Position numbers and translations under genes: made by a program. DNA of 64,000 bases from the NCBI RefSeq assembly GCF_007003975.1, contig NZ_VFTC01000012.1, forward strand, positions 112,322-176,321. The letters are read 5' to 3'. The DNA comes from Mesorhizobium sp. WSM4306 (GTDB lineage: Bacteria; Pseudomonadota; Alphaproteobacteria; Rhizobiales; Rhizobiaceae). Numbering within the stretch: the stretch's first letter is position 1; every line of letters starts with the position of its first letter. Shown piece by piece: positions 35,242 through 43,010 of this stretch. The notes beneath the pieces are model-generated. The model did not search any database. It worked only from the letters and a program-made list of their open reading frames with translations, and was not told the origin of the DNA.

Positions 35242-35544
35242 TCAGGCGGCGTAGCCGCCATAGCCGCGCGCGACCGGCTTGACCGAGATGATCGGCTGGA
35301 CAGCGGGCCAGAGGATGCCTGCCGTTACCGCAAAGGTGATCAGGGCATCGCGCGCGGCCTCAGTCGAGATTTCGCCGGCGCGTGCCGCCTCGCAGGCCTT
35401 CACCGCGGCGCCATAGCTCAAGCGCCGGCGCGACGGCGGAAACTCGGTCAGGAAATCATGCATTTCGAACAGCGAAGCAAGCATGCGTTTGTGGCCGGCG
35501 CCAACGGTAACGGCAACCGGGGTGAAGAACATCGCGTCGTGCAT
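35242..35544 (-). CDS. DUF982-family small protein
   Basis: 100 residues: FFTPVAVTVGAGHKRMLASL, then EMHDFLTEFPPSRRRLSYGA, AVKACEAARAGEISTEAARDAL, ITFAVTAGIL. The order (beta-strand with V-V-G-G, an EA-FL helix, WP-like segment, A-x2-AC helix, AR helix, AG end) matches DUF982, a short protein family expanded in Rhizobiales and of unknown function. The C-terminal 25 residues are an extra Gly/Tyr-rich tail. A GAGAGG ribosome site precedes the ATG. Confidence 0.8.
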   Translation of the reverse strand: MHDAMFFTPVAVTVGAGHKRMLASLFEMHDFLTEFPPSRRRLSYGAAVKACEAARAGEISTEAARDALITFAVTAGILWPAVQPIISVKPVARGYGGYAA

Positions 35545-35700
35545 TCTGGCCTCTCTGGATGTGGGGAGGGACGGCGGGCGCCGCTCTCCGATCGCGGGTT
35601 GGACGCCGAAAAACGCGGCGCGGGGCCTGAGGTTCCATGACAGAGAATTTTGCTTTTCGACGTCGCTTCCGAGGGCCGCATCCGCGGCTGCGGCCGGCGG

Positions 35701-37782
35701 CTATTTCCACATGCCGCGCATGCGGGCGCCGAGATCGACCCTGACTTCAGGTCTGTGGCGCGGATCGTCCTTTGCGTGGACGCTCGCCCACGAAGTCTGC
35801 TCGAAGGCGTCGAGGATCGAGGCCGGGATGAAGCGGCTGCGTGAGGCGTAAACGTTGCGGTCGCCGCGCGCCGGCTGGTTGTGCGGATAAAAGCGCTGCG
35901 GCGTCACCAGGTGCAGGCCGTCCTTGGCCCGCGTCATCGCGACGTAAAGCAGCCGGCGCTCCTCCTCGATGTCTTCCTTTGTGCCAACGCCGAGATCGGC
36001 CGGGATGCAGCCATCGACGGTGTTGAGCACGAAGACATTCTTCCATTCCTGGCCCTTGGCCGAATGGATGGTCGACAGGATCAGATAGTCCTCGTCGCGA
36101 TGGGGCGGCCCGGCCTGGTCGCTGGTCGCATCCGGTGGATCAAGTGTCAGTTCGGTCAGGAAGCGCTCGCGCGAGGCGTAGCCGGAGGCGATCTGCTCGA
36201 GCTGCATGAGGTCGGCTCGCCGCGTCGTTGCGTCCTCATGCATGCGCTCGAGATGCGGCTCGTACCACAGCCTGACCTGTTCGAGATCTGCCGGCCATTT
36301 GCCTGACCTGGCGCGCAGGCCGGAATAGAGCGTGACGAATGCCGGCCAGTCCTCCGCCGCGCGTTGCGGTGGCCGGTAGCGGGCGAGCCCCATCGCCTCA
36401 TCGAGCGATGTCGCCATGGTCTCGACGACGGCGCTGGCCGCCGAAGGGCCGATGCCGGGCAGAAGCTGCAGCACGCGAAAGCCGGCGACGCGGTCGCGCG
36501 GGTTCTCGGCAAAGCGCAGCACCGCCAGCACGTCCTTGACGTGGGCGGCGTCAAGGAATTTCAGACCGCCGAACTTGACGAACGGGATGTTGCGGCGCGT
36601 CAGCTCGATCTCCAGCGGCCCGCTGTGATGCGAGGCGCGAAACAGCACCGCTTGCGACTTCAGCACCGTGCCGGCCTCGCGCTCGGCAAGGATGGCCTGG
36701 CAGACATAATTTGCCTGTTCGGCCTCGTCGCGCACGCTGACCAGTTTCGGCTTTTGCGAGGATTTACGCTCCGACCACAGATTCTTGGTGAAGCGCTCTG
36801 ATGCCTCGGAGATCACCGCATTGGCCGCCGCCAAAATGGTCTCGGTCGAGCGGTAGTTGCGCTCCAGCATGATGACGTCTGCGGCTCGCGCGAATTGCTG
36901 GGGGAAATCCAGGATGTTGCGCACCTCGGCGGCGCGGAACGAATAGATCGACTGCGCGTCGTCGCCGACCACCGTCAGTCCGGCGCCGTCCGGCTTCAGC
37001 GCCGAAAGGATCGAGGCCTGCAGCCTGTTGGTGTCCTGGTATTCGTCGACCAGAACATGGTCGAAACGGGAGGAAAGATGCGCGGCGATTTCAGGCTCGG
37101 CCGCCATTTGCGCCCAGTAGAGCAGGAGGTCGTCGTAATCGAGCACGTTCTGCGCCTGCTTGGCCTCGACATATCCGGCGAACAGCGCCTTTAGCTGTTC
37201 TGCCCACCCTGAGCACCAGGGAAAAGCCGCGCCCAGCACCTCGCCGAGCGGCGCCTGCGCGTTGACAGTGCGCGAATAGATCGCCAGGCACGTGCCCTTG
37301 GTCGGAAAACGGCTTTCAGTCTTCGAAAAGCCGAGCTCATGCCGGGCAAGATTCATCAGGTCGGCGGAATCCTCCCGGTCGTGGATGGTAAAGGCCGGAT
37401 CGAGGCCGATCGTCAGCGCATAGTCGCGCAGCAGCCGGGCGCCGATGCCGTGAAACGTGCCCGCCCAACTCAGCGCGTCGGCGATGACGGACGCATCGCG
37501 GCCCAGCGCCTCACCGGCAATGCGCTCGACCCGCCTGGCCATTTCGGCGGCGGCCCGGCGCGAGAACGTCATCAAAAGGATCCGTCGCGGATCGGCGCCC
37601 TTGACCACCAGATGCGCCACTCGGTGGGCCAGCGTGTTGGTCTTGCCGGAGCCGGCGCCCGCAATCACCAGCAACGGCCCGGCGATCTGGCCGTCGCCAT
37701 GCTCGACAGCCAGCCGCTGCTCGGCGTTGAGCTTGGCGAGATAAGCGGGCTGCAGAGTCGAATCATTGATGGCGATGGTCAT
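35701..37782 (-). CDS. UvrD/Rep-type superfamily 1 DNA helicase
   Basis: 693 residues carrying the SF1A motifs in order: LNAEQRLAVEHGDG (Q motif), VIAGAGSGKTNTLAHRVAHL (Walker A), LLMTFSRRAAAEMARRV, VLVDEYQDTNRLQA (Walker B), VVGDDAQSIYSFRAA, LERNYRSTETIL, and ILSTIHSAKGQEWKNVF and YVAMTRAKDGLHL near the C terminus. It is a 3'-5' translocase likely acting in repair or replication. It is shorter than the main UvrD/PcrA (about 720-850 residues in rhizobia) and lacks the usual C-terminal extension, so it is probably an accessory paralogue. Confidence 0.92.
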   Translation of the reverse strand: MTIAINDSTLQPAYLAKLNAEQRLAVEHGDGQIAGPLLVIAGAGSGKTNTLAHRVAHLVVKGADPRRILLMTFSRRAAAEMARRVERIAGEALGRDASVIADALSWAGTFHGIGARLLRDYALTIGLDPAFTIHDREDSADLMNLARHELGFSKTESRFPTKGTCLAIYSRTVNAQAPLGEVLGAAFPWCSGWAEQLKALFAGYVEAKQAQNVLDYDDLLLYWAQMAAEPEIAAHLSSRFDHVLVDEYQDTNRLQASILSALKPDGAGLTVVGDDAQSIYSFRAAEVRNILDFPQQFARAADVIMLERNYRSTETILAAANAVISEASERFTKNLWSERKSSQKPKLVSVRDEAEQANYVCQAILAEREAGTVLKSQAVLFRASHHSGPLEIELTRRNIPFVKFGGLKFLDAAHVKDVLAVLRFAENPRDRVAGFRVLQLLPGIGPSAASAVVETMATSLDEAMGLARYRPPQRAAEDWPAFVTLYSGLRARSGKWPADLEQVRLWYEPHLERMHEDATTRRADLMQLEQIASGYASRERFLTELTLDPPDATSDQAGPPHRDEDYLILSTIHSAKGQEWKNVFVLNTVDGCIPADLGVGTKEDIEEERRLLYVAMTRAKDGLHLVTPQRFYPHNQPARGDRNVYASRSRFIPASILDAFEQTSWASVHAKDDPRHRPEVRVDLGARMRGMWK

Positions 37783-37871
37783 CGCCCATCAAGCATCGTT
37801 TCTGCTTTGTTCGCAACGGGCTGACGCAGCCCGGCCTCTACCGGGCCTTTATCCCTGTGGGGATGGCTGGC

Positions 37872-38036
37872 CTACCTCCGCGGAGCGACTCCCATTGCCA
37901 CCGACTGGCGTCGCAAGGCGCGTTCGTCGCCGGGCATCGGCAGCGGATCGAAATCGTCAGGCACCTCGTCGATGACTTTTCTTACGGCACGATAGGCCGC
38001 ATAGGCGACCAGGCCGGTTAGGAGCAGACGGATCAT
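37872..38036 (-). CDS. 54-residue small protein, probably stress-induced
   Basis: The frame reads MIRLLLTGLVAYAAYRAVRK with a short hydrophobic helix, then VIDEVPDDFDPLPMPGDERA and a basic tail. AAGGAG stands eight bases before the ATG at 38036. GGAAC followed after 17 bases by GTT lies about 25-50 bases further upstream, matching EcfG-type stress promoters of rhizobia. Amphipathic single-helix proteins of this size are common in that regulon. No family recognised. Confidence 0.65.
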   Translation of the reverse strand: MIRLLLTGLVAYAAYRAVRKVIDEVPDDFDPLPMPGDERALRRQSVAMGVAPRR

Positions 38037-38059
38037 GGCGCGATCTCCTTCGGGCAGCC

Positions 38060-38084
38060 AACCCCGGGGGCGGCATTTGGTTCC
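38060..38084 (-). promoter_or_regulatory. Candidate EcfG/RpoE2-type promoter
   Basis: Read on the minus strand, GGAAC (38084-38080) is followed after 17 bases by GTT (38062-38060), which fits the GGAAC-N18-TT consensus of the alphaproteobacterial general stress sigma factor. It lies directly before the 54-residue small gene. Confidence 0.55.
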
Positions 38085-38176
38085 AGCCGGCGGGAGGCGT
38101 TGCTTGCGGGCGTGCAACCAAAAGCCGAACCACCTCGTTGCCTTTACGAAGGAGAGGGCAGACCTAGGAGGTTGCC

Positions 38177-38335
38177 ATGAAGAGGCTTCTGATTCTGTTT
38201 GCCGTAGGCTTGGCGCTCGCGGCCTGCGACAGCGACATCCAGCCAACCAAAGCCCCGGTGCTCGATCAAACCCCGCAGACGGATTCGGCGCCAAAGCCGG
38301 CAACTGGTGGCGAACAATCGCCACCGGCGCAATGA
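38177..38335 (+). CDS. Small lipoprotein (52 residues)
   Basis: AGGAGG lies five bases before the ATG. The protein reads MKRLLILFAVGLALAACDSD, a lipoprotein signal with lipobox LAAC, followed by a proline- and glutamine-rich tail of about 30 residues and a stop at 38333. The cysteine would be lipidated and the tail exposed in the periplasm; Asp after the Cys favours retention at the inner membrane by the enteric rule, which may not hold here. Small lipoproteins with Pro-rich tails are frequent in rhizobia. No family recognised. Confidence 0.7.
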   Translation: MKRLLILFAVGLALAACDSDIQPTKAPVLDQTPQTDSAPKPATGGEQSPPAQ

Positions 38336-38602
38336 TCGTCTCTCGACAGGAGGTGGTGAAGCGAAACGGCGCCTGAGGGAAGAAGGCCGGCGCTGCTCGG
38401 GAGGAAGTTGAAAGCGCCGGCCAAGCGGGAAAACAGGCCCGCCGCACGACCGAAGATAGCTGAGTCTTTCCTCCGCGTCATGAGGTGGCCCGCATCGACC
38501 TGCTTAATGACGGCGCTCCTGCACAAAATCAGCAGAAAGCCCCCGAAATCCTGCAGTATCTCGCCACGACTGGTCCACTCTGCACGGGGTACTGCCGGAA
38601 AG

Positions 38603-39002
38603 ATGAAAAAGCTTCTGTCCGGTGCCCTCATGTTCGCCTCGATCACAATCGCGGCGCTGGTCTTGTGGACCGTGGTCTACAATTATCGGGAACGGCTGAG
38701 CGATCGTCAGCTGATCGCCATTGCGGTTGCCGATGCTGTAAAATCTGCACATGGCCCGATCAAACACAGTTTTGTCGACGAGCTGATGAGGCTCAATCCG
38801 GGATGCTGCATTGTCCGGCATTCGCCATGAATGGTTGAGGTTCCCCGCGCGGCTGTACGAGGACGGCCTCTCGGTGGTGCAGATGAGCCACATGATCGGC
38901 GGGATATCCCGGGCGTATTATTTGGAAGAATTCGCAATCGACGCCGATGGCAAAATACTGGAGACCAGCGGCATTGAGGAAAATACCCGAAGCCTCTGGT
39001 AG
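38603..39002 (+). pseudogene. Small membrane protein gene, apparently frameshifted
   Basis: From the ATG at 38603 the frame reads MKKLLSGALMFASITIAALV, a membrane helix, then VADAVKSAHGPIKHSFVDEL up to a TGA at 38828. The next frame, open from 38811, continues RHEWLRFPARLYEDGLSVVQ, MSHMIGGISRAYYLEEFAID, then TAG at 39000. The second part has protein-like character but no good start of its own, so the two look like one gene of about 130 residues split near 38815-38825, where GTCCGGCATTCGCC looks like a small duplication. Two overlapping genes cannot be excluded. Confidence 0.5.
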
Positions 39003-39063
39003 GCAACTACGGTGACGTGCGAGAGATTGCAGCGCTGGGCAAGAACTCTCGGTAGGAGCGACC

Positions 39064-40032
39064 TCAGGCCATAGCCTGCCGCAGCACCGGGCCGCTGGCG
39101 ATCTCGGCGTCCAGTTGGCACTGTGTCAGCGCCGCCTCGGCCATGATCCACTGCTTGAACAGGTCCACCTTGCGCGCATAGAGCGCGGTGGCCGGACTGA
39201 CGAAATACCAGCCGGCGGTGTTGGGGTGATGGACGGCAAACGGCGCCACCAGCCGCTCGGCGCGGATGTCGCTCGCCATATAGGCGCGGTTGGCGACTGC
39301 AAAGCCCATGCCGGCATTGGCCGCTTCATAGGACATCATGCAGGAATCGAAATAGATGCTCTTGGCCTCGCCGAGCACGGAACTCGCGCCGGCAAAACCC
39401 AGCCACGACTGCCAGTTCTGCGTGCAGGTGTCGGAATGCAGCAGCGTAAAATGCCTGAGGTCGTCCGGCGTCACCTTTGACAGCGGCTTGTCGCCGAGAA
39501 TCTCCTGGAACAGTTTCCTGCTGCATACCGGCGTCAAATCCTCCTTGAACAAGAGGTCCGCCGCCAGGTCCGGAAAGCTGCCGTCTCCGTAGCGGATCTC
39601 GAGATCGAACTCGGAAGTTGCGAACTCATTCGTGGCGTAGGAGGTCGAGACGCGCATCTCGATTTCGGGATATTGCCGCTGGAACAGCGGCAGGCGCGGA
39701 AACAGCCAGCGCGCGGCGAAAGTCGGCAGCACCGAAATCTTCAGCACATGTGCCTGCGACTGTCCGGTCGCCTCCATGCTGGCGGCCACGATCCGCTCCA
39801 GCGCCTCGCGAACGCGCGACACATAGGTCTCGCCCTCGGGCGTCAGCGAAACCGCATTGCCGCCACGCTGGAAAATCTTGAAGCGCAGCTGGTCCTCAAG
39901 GCTTTTGACACGCTGGCTGACCGCGGAAGCAGTAATGAACTGCTCTTCGCCGGCGCGCGTAAAGTTACGGTGCCGGGCGGCACTTTCCACAATCTTCAGC
40001 GAATTGAGGTTGACCTGACTGAGCAGACGCAC
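39064..40032 (-). CDS. LysR family transcriptional regulator (GcvA-like)
   Basis: 322 residues from a GTG at 40032, preceded by AAGG. The winged helix-turn-helix is at the N terminus: LNSLKIVESAARHRNFTRAG, ASAVSQRVKSLEDQLRFKIF. The remainder is a periplasmic-binding-fold effector domain; RWLFPRLPLFQRQYPEIEMR and FDLEIRYGDGSFPD are typical of the GcvA/AmpR branch. It is divergent from the dioxygenase-transporter operon starting at 40144, its likely target; the effector is unknown. Confidence 0.9.
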   Translation of the reverse strand: MRLLSQVNLNSLKIVESAARHRNFTRAGEEQFITASAVSQRVKSLEDQLRFKIFQRGGNAVSLTPEGETYVSRVREALERIVAASMEATGQSQAHVLKISVLPTFAARWLFPRLPLFQRQYPEIEMRVSTSYATNEFATSEFDLEIRYGDGSFPDLAADLLFKEDLTPVCSRKLFQEILGDKPLSKVTPDDLRHFTLLHSDTCTQNWQSWLGFAGASSVLGEAKSIYFDSCMMSYEAANAGMGFAVANRAYMASDIRAERLVAPFAVHHPNTAGWYFVSPATALYARKVDLFKQWIMAEAALTQCQLDAEIASGPVLRQAMA

Positions 40033-40083
40033 GCGTTTCGACCTTAAGCTGGGCTTACACTAGCACCAGCATTCCTAATTTTA

Positions 40084-40133
40084 CAGGGGTGGGGAAATTA
40101 ATCGACTGTTTACCAAGTGATGTCCCCACCCTG
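40084..40133 (+). promoter_or_regulatory. Inverted repeat in the LysR/dioxygenase intergenic region
   Basis: CAGGGGTGGGGA (40084-40095) and TCCCCACCCTG (40123-40133) can pair over 11 bases with one bulged G and a 27-base loop. The right arm ends at the first G of the dioxygenase ribosome site (GGAG, 40133-40136). It could be a leader hairpin or a regulator site. Confidence 0.55.
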
Positions 40134-40143
40134 GAGAAGTAGA

Positions 40144-40977
40144 ATGAACGCCCATACCATTCCCGATTTGCGCTATGCGATGAGCCGTGAAGCCATTATC
40201 GGTCACGAGACAGCCTGGAAAGTGTCGAGTTTCGGCGTTGCGCAGTATCTGCACGGCTACGACCCGGCGTTGCTGGCGGCGATCGAGGAGGCTGCGTTGA
40301 AGCTCAAGGCCAGCCACGCCGTGCACAAGCATCTCGATCTGACCTTCATCACCGGCGCCGATCGCTTCATTCCGGAGATCAAGGAACTGCTGCATGACAA
40401 GCTGCGCCTGGAGCGTCTGTCCGACATGATGGGCACCAAGCTCGAGCCTTACCCGCTGTCGATCGTCGGCTCGACCGTCACCTTCATGAATCCCAAGGAC
40501 GGCGCCGTCGATTGGCATTGCGACGGTGTTCCGGTCACCGAACTCATTCCGCTGTCGATCAGCAATCCGCTGGTTGGCGGCCATCTCGAAATCTACTGCG
40601 ACGATTCCGAGACCGGCCGCGCCATCCTCGAATCCGGCCGCGAGATCCCGCGCAACCGTGTCATGCGCATCGACCACAAGATGAACTACGCGACGCTCGG
40701 GCAGTTTCTTGGCGTTCTGCACCGGACGGCACCGATCCAGTTCGGTGATCGCGTCACGCTTGTGCTCAACCAGCGCTCGGTGGCCAAGCCCTATGTCGAC
40801 GACAACCGCATGTTCTATCTCGCCGCCGACAATGATCATGACCGCGAATGGGTCAACGAACTGGCCGAAGACGTCTGGACAAACCAGCTGCCGGCCTATC
40901 GCCGCTTCGAGGAAGAACGCCCGGTTGCGGCGGCGACCGATGCGCCGTTCCCGGGCGGGTCAAGGGAATCATGGTAG
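40144..40977 (+). CDS. 2-oxoglutarate/Fe(II)-dependent dioxygenase-like protein
   Basis: From the ATG at 40144 (GGAG nine bases upstream) it has 277 residues. The double-stranded beta-helix signature is present: DWHCDGVPV with His125 and Asp127, then VLHRTAPIQFGDRVTLVLNQ, with His193 as third metal ligand and Arg203 for the 2-oxoglutarate carboxylate. Substrate unknown. It is the first gene of an operon with a DMT exporter and a 72-residue protein, divergent from a LysR regulator; this suggests modification of a small molecule, perhaps an amino acid, that is then exported. Confidence 0.8.
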   Translation: MNAHTIPDLRYAMSREAIIGHETAWKVSSFGVAQYLHGYDPALLAAIEEAALKLKASHAVHKHLDLTFITGADRFIPEIKELLHDKLRLERLSDMMGTKLEPYPLSIVGSTVTFMNPKDGAVDWHCDGVPVTELIPLSISNPLVGGHLEIYCDDSETGRAILESGREIPRNRVMRIDHKMNYATLGQFLGVLHRTAPIQFGDRVTLVLNQRSVAKPYVDDNRMFYLAADNDHDREWVNELAEDVWTNQLPAYRRFEEERPVAAATDAPFPGGSRESW

Positions 40978-41026
40978 CCAGAGCGTAGAAGTGGACACCG
41001 GTTTGACCGTCGGTTCGGAAGAAATC

Positions 41027-41953
41027 ATGGTCGGCGACGGGGACAGGGCGCCGTCCCGGCCTTCCCGGGACGGGTCGGGCTCGCCCTCGGCCCTGGTCTT
41101 CGCCGCCGGCGCGGTCGCCCTGTGGTCGACCAACGCGCTGGTCGGCAAATCCCTGCTGGCCAGTCACCCGGTGTCGCTGGTGCAGTTGCTGCAGTTTTGC
41201 GGAGCGGCGCTGGTGTTCGCCGTCATCCATTTGGCGAGCCGCAAGAACGCGGCGCCAGAAAACACAGCCACAGGCGCCCTGGCGGTCGCGGTCGGCATCA
41301 TCGGCCTGGTAGGCACCATGGTGCTGCAATACATCGCCTTTGCCTCCATGCCGGTGATCGAGGCCAATCTCGTCGCCTACACCTGGCCGCTGATGGTCGC
41401 GGCGGCGGTCATCGTGCTGGGCAAACCGCAGCGCCCCGTGCTCCTCGGCTTGACTGCCGTGGTCGGCTTTGTCGGCGTGGCGCTGGTGATCTCGGGTGGT
41501 CGCGACCAGTCTTTTCTCCAGGGCAGCATCGTCGGCTATCTCGCCGCCTTCGGCTCGGCGCTGTGCATGGCGTTCTATTCGATCGCGGTCGCTCGCCTGG
41601 CCACACCGTCGGAGCGTTTGCTCTTGCCTTCGGCACTGGTCGGCGTCGGCCTGACCTTGCTGTGGTGTGTTCACGACGGCGCGGCCTGGCCAGCTGGCGC
41701 GGACCTCCTGCTTAGCCTCTATCTCGGCGCCGGTCCGATGGGGCTGGGCTATTATTTCTGGTCACGCGCTTTGAAGCTCGAAGGCGGCGGCAAGGTTGCG
41801 GTTGTCGCCTATCTGACGCCGATCACCTCGACGCTGCTGCTGACGCTGTCTGGTGAAAGGCTGACGCTGACCGCGATTGCCGGTGCGGTCCTCGTCATCG
41901 GTAGTTGCATTGCGGTGGGCATTGAACGTTCGGAGGCTGAAAACCATGCTTGA
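41027..41953 (+). CDS. DMT-superfamily (EamA) transporter
   Basis: The ATG at 41027 follows GGAAG and gives 308 residues with ten predicted membrane helices in two EamA halves, for instance LVFAAGAVALWSTNALVGKS, VEANLVAYTWPLMVAAAVIV-like segments and MGLGYYFWSRALKLEGGGKV, AVVAYLTPITSTLLL. The conserved Tyr-Trp and P-hinge of EamA drug/metabolite exporters are visible. It lies 50 bases after the oxygenase gene and overlaps the next gene by eight bases. It probably exports the oxygenase product or a related compound. Confidence 0.9.
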   Translation: MVGDGDRAPSRPSRDGSGSPSALVFAAGAVALWSTNALVGKSLLASHPVSLVQLLQFCGAALVFAVIHLASRKNAAPENTATGALAVAVGIIGLVGTMVLQYIAFASMPVIEANLVAYTWPLMVAAAVIVLGKPQRPVLLGLTAVVGFVGVALVISGGRDQSFLQGSIVGYLAAFGSALCMAFYSIAVARLATPSERLLLPSALVGVGLTLLWCVHDGAAWPAGADLLLSLYLGAGPMGLGYYFWSRALKLEGGGKVAVVAYLTPITSTLLLTLSGERLTLTAIAGAVLVIGSCIAVGIERSEAENHA

Positions 41954-42164
41954 CGACGATGAACGCCTCGCCAGACAGGAAGCATACTGGCTGATCAAGG
42001 AGTTCGGCGCCGAGGCGCCGCTCTATGCCGCGATGAAAGCCGAAAAGGCGATCGAGCAAAAAGACTTCGGGCGGTGCGCCCGCTGGAAACGTATTCTAGA
42101 GATATTGGCCGACTCCAGACCCGTCAGTTCCGCAACGGCGAAATCGGCCGCTTCGAAGTATTAG
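41946..42164 (+). CDS. 72-residue conserved small protein
   Basis: The ATG at 41946 lies inside the transporter gene's last codons, with GGAGG nine bases upstream, so it is translationally coupled. The sequence (LARQEAYWLIKEFGAEAPLY, AAMKAEKAIEQKDFGRCARW, KRILEILADS) is helical and cytoplasmic. I recall similar proteins widespread in Rhizobiales; none has a known function. It may be controlled with the operon or simply trail it. Confidence 0.75.
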   Translation: MLDDDERLARQEAYWLIKEFGAEAPLYAAMKAEKAIEQKDFGRCARWKRILEILADSRPVSSATAKSAASKY

Positions 42165-42333
42165 ATTTTCTAATTTGCAACGTTGCAACCTGATGTGGAA
42201 ACATCCTCCTGCACCGATTCTTGATGAGTTACTGACGCTTAACGACCTGCTGGGGAGGTGCTGTTAAGCGGATACATCGAGAACACTCTTCAAAAAAAGC
42301 CGGCAACTGCATCACCGGCGGGAGAAAAACAAA

Positions 42334-42780
42334 TTGCAAACTCTCGACAACAAGACTGCTATTGAACTGACCGCCGACATTGTATCGGCCTATGTCGGCA
42401 ACAATCCACTGCCAGCTTCTAGTCTACCGGACTTGATCGCAAGCGTCAGCGCTTCGGTTCGTAAGTTGGGCAATGCCGCCGCCGTGGAGAGCCCTGTGCT
42501 TAACCCGGCCGTCAATCCGAAGCGTTCGGTGTTTCCCGACCACATCGTCTGCCTCGAGGACGGCAAGAAATTCAAGTCGCTGAAGCGCCACTTGATGACC
42601 GATCATGGCCTCACCCCTGACGAGTATCGCACCAAGTGGAGCTTGCCGCCGGACTATCCGATGGTGGCGCCGAACTATTCCGCGACTCGTTCGGCATTGG
42701 CCAAATCCTCGGGCCTCGGCCGCAAGCCGGCCGTTCCGGCCGCCACGGCCAAGGTGACGAAGCGCAAGACGAAGGCCTGA
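42334..42780 (+). CDS. mucR: MucR/Ros family zinc-finger transcriptional regulator
   Basis: 148 residues, starting at a TTG (42334) with GGGAG upstream, because the family N terminus (IELTADIVSAYVGNNPLP) begins within the first ten codons. The single zinc finger is HIVCLEDGKKFKSLKRHLMT, with Cys, Asp in place of the second Cys, and two His; MucR-type proteins of this group are known to use Cys-Asp-His-His or even lack zinc. The following TPDEYRTKWSLPPDYPMVAP is the invariant DNA-binding extension. In rhizobia MucR is a global H-NS-like regulator that controls exopolysaccharide, motility and its own gene. It stands alone. Confidence 0.93.
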   Translation: MQTLDNKTAIELTADIVSAYVGNNPLPASSLPDLIASVSASVRKLGNAAAVESPVLNPAVNPKRSVFPDHIVCLEDGKKFKSLKRHLMTDHGLTPDEYRTKWSLPPDYPMVAPNYSATRSALAKSSGLGRKPAVPAATAKVTKRKTKA

Positions 42781-42784
42781 CCTA

Positions 42785-42833
42785 ATGCATGTCGCCCAGA
42801 AGTGTGTTGCGGTTCTGGGATAACGACATGCAT
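42785..42833. repeat. Dispersed rhizobial palindromic element (well-preserved copy)
   Basis: ATGCATGTCG (42785-42794) and CGACATGCAT (42824-42833) are perfect inverted ends around CCCAGAAGTGTGTTGCGG and TTCTGGGATAA, with CCCAGAA pairing to TTCTGGG inside. It follows the mucR stop by four bases. A degenerate copy is at 11810. Confidence 0.75.
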
Positions 42834-42915
42834 CAAAACAAAGACTTAAAGGGCGTCGCTTGAATCCGTTTCAGCGCGACACGCTTTAGGTCGTCTCTGA
42901 AAGTTATCAGTTTGG

Positions 42916-42941
42916 ACGGCGCGCTTCAGGCGCGCCGTTTT
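42916..42941 (+). terminator. Rho-independent terminator downstream of mucR
   Basis: ACGGCGCGC, loop TTCAG, GCGCGCCGT form an eight- to nine-bp GC stem followed by TTTT. It lies after the palindromic element, about 140 bases from the mucR stop. Confidence 0.8.
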
Positions 42942-43010
42942 CATGCCTGATGCCCCGGCCGGCCCTCCAAGCCCTTGCGAAGCGCCGCCCTCCCGTGCAA
43001 AAGCCCCGGC

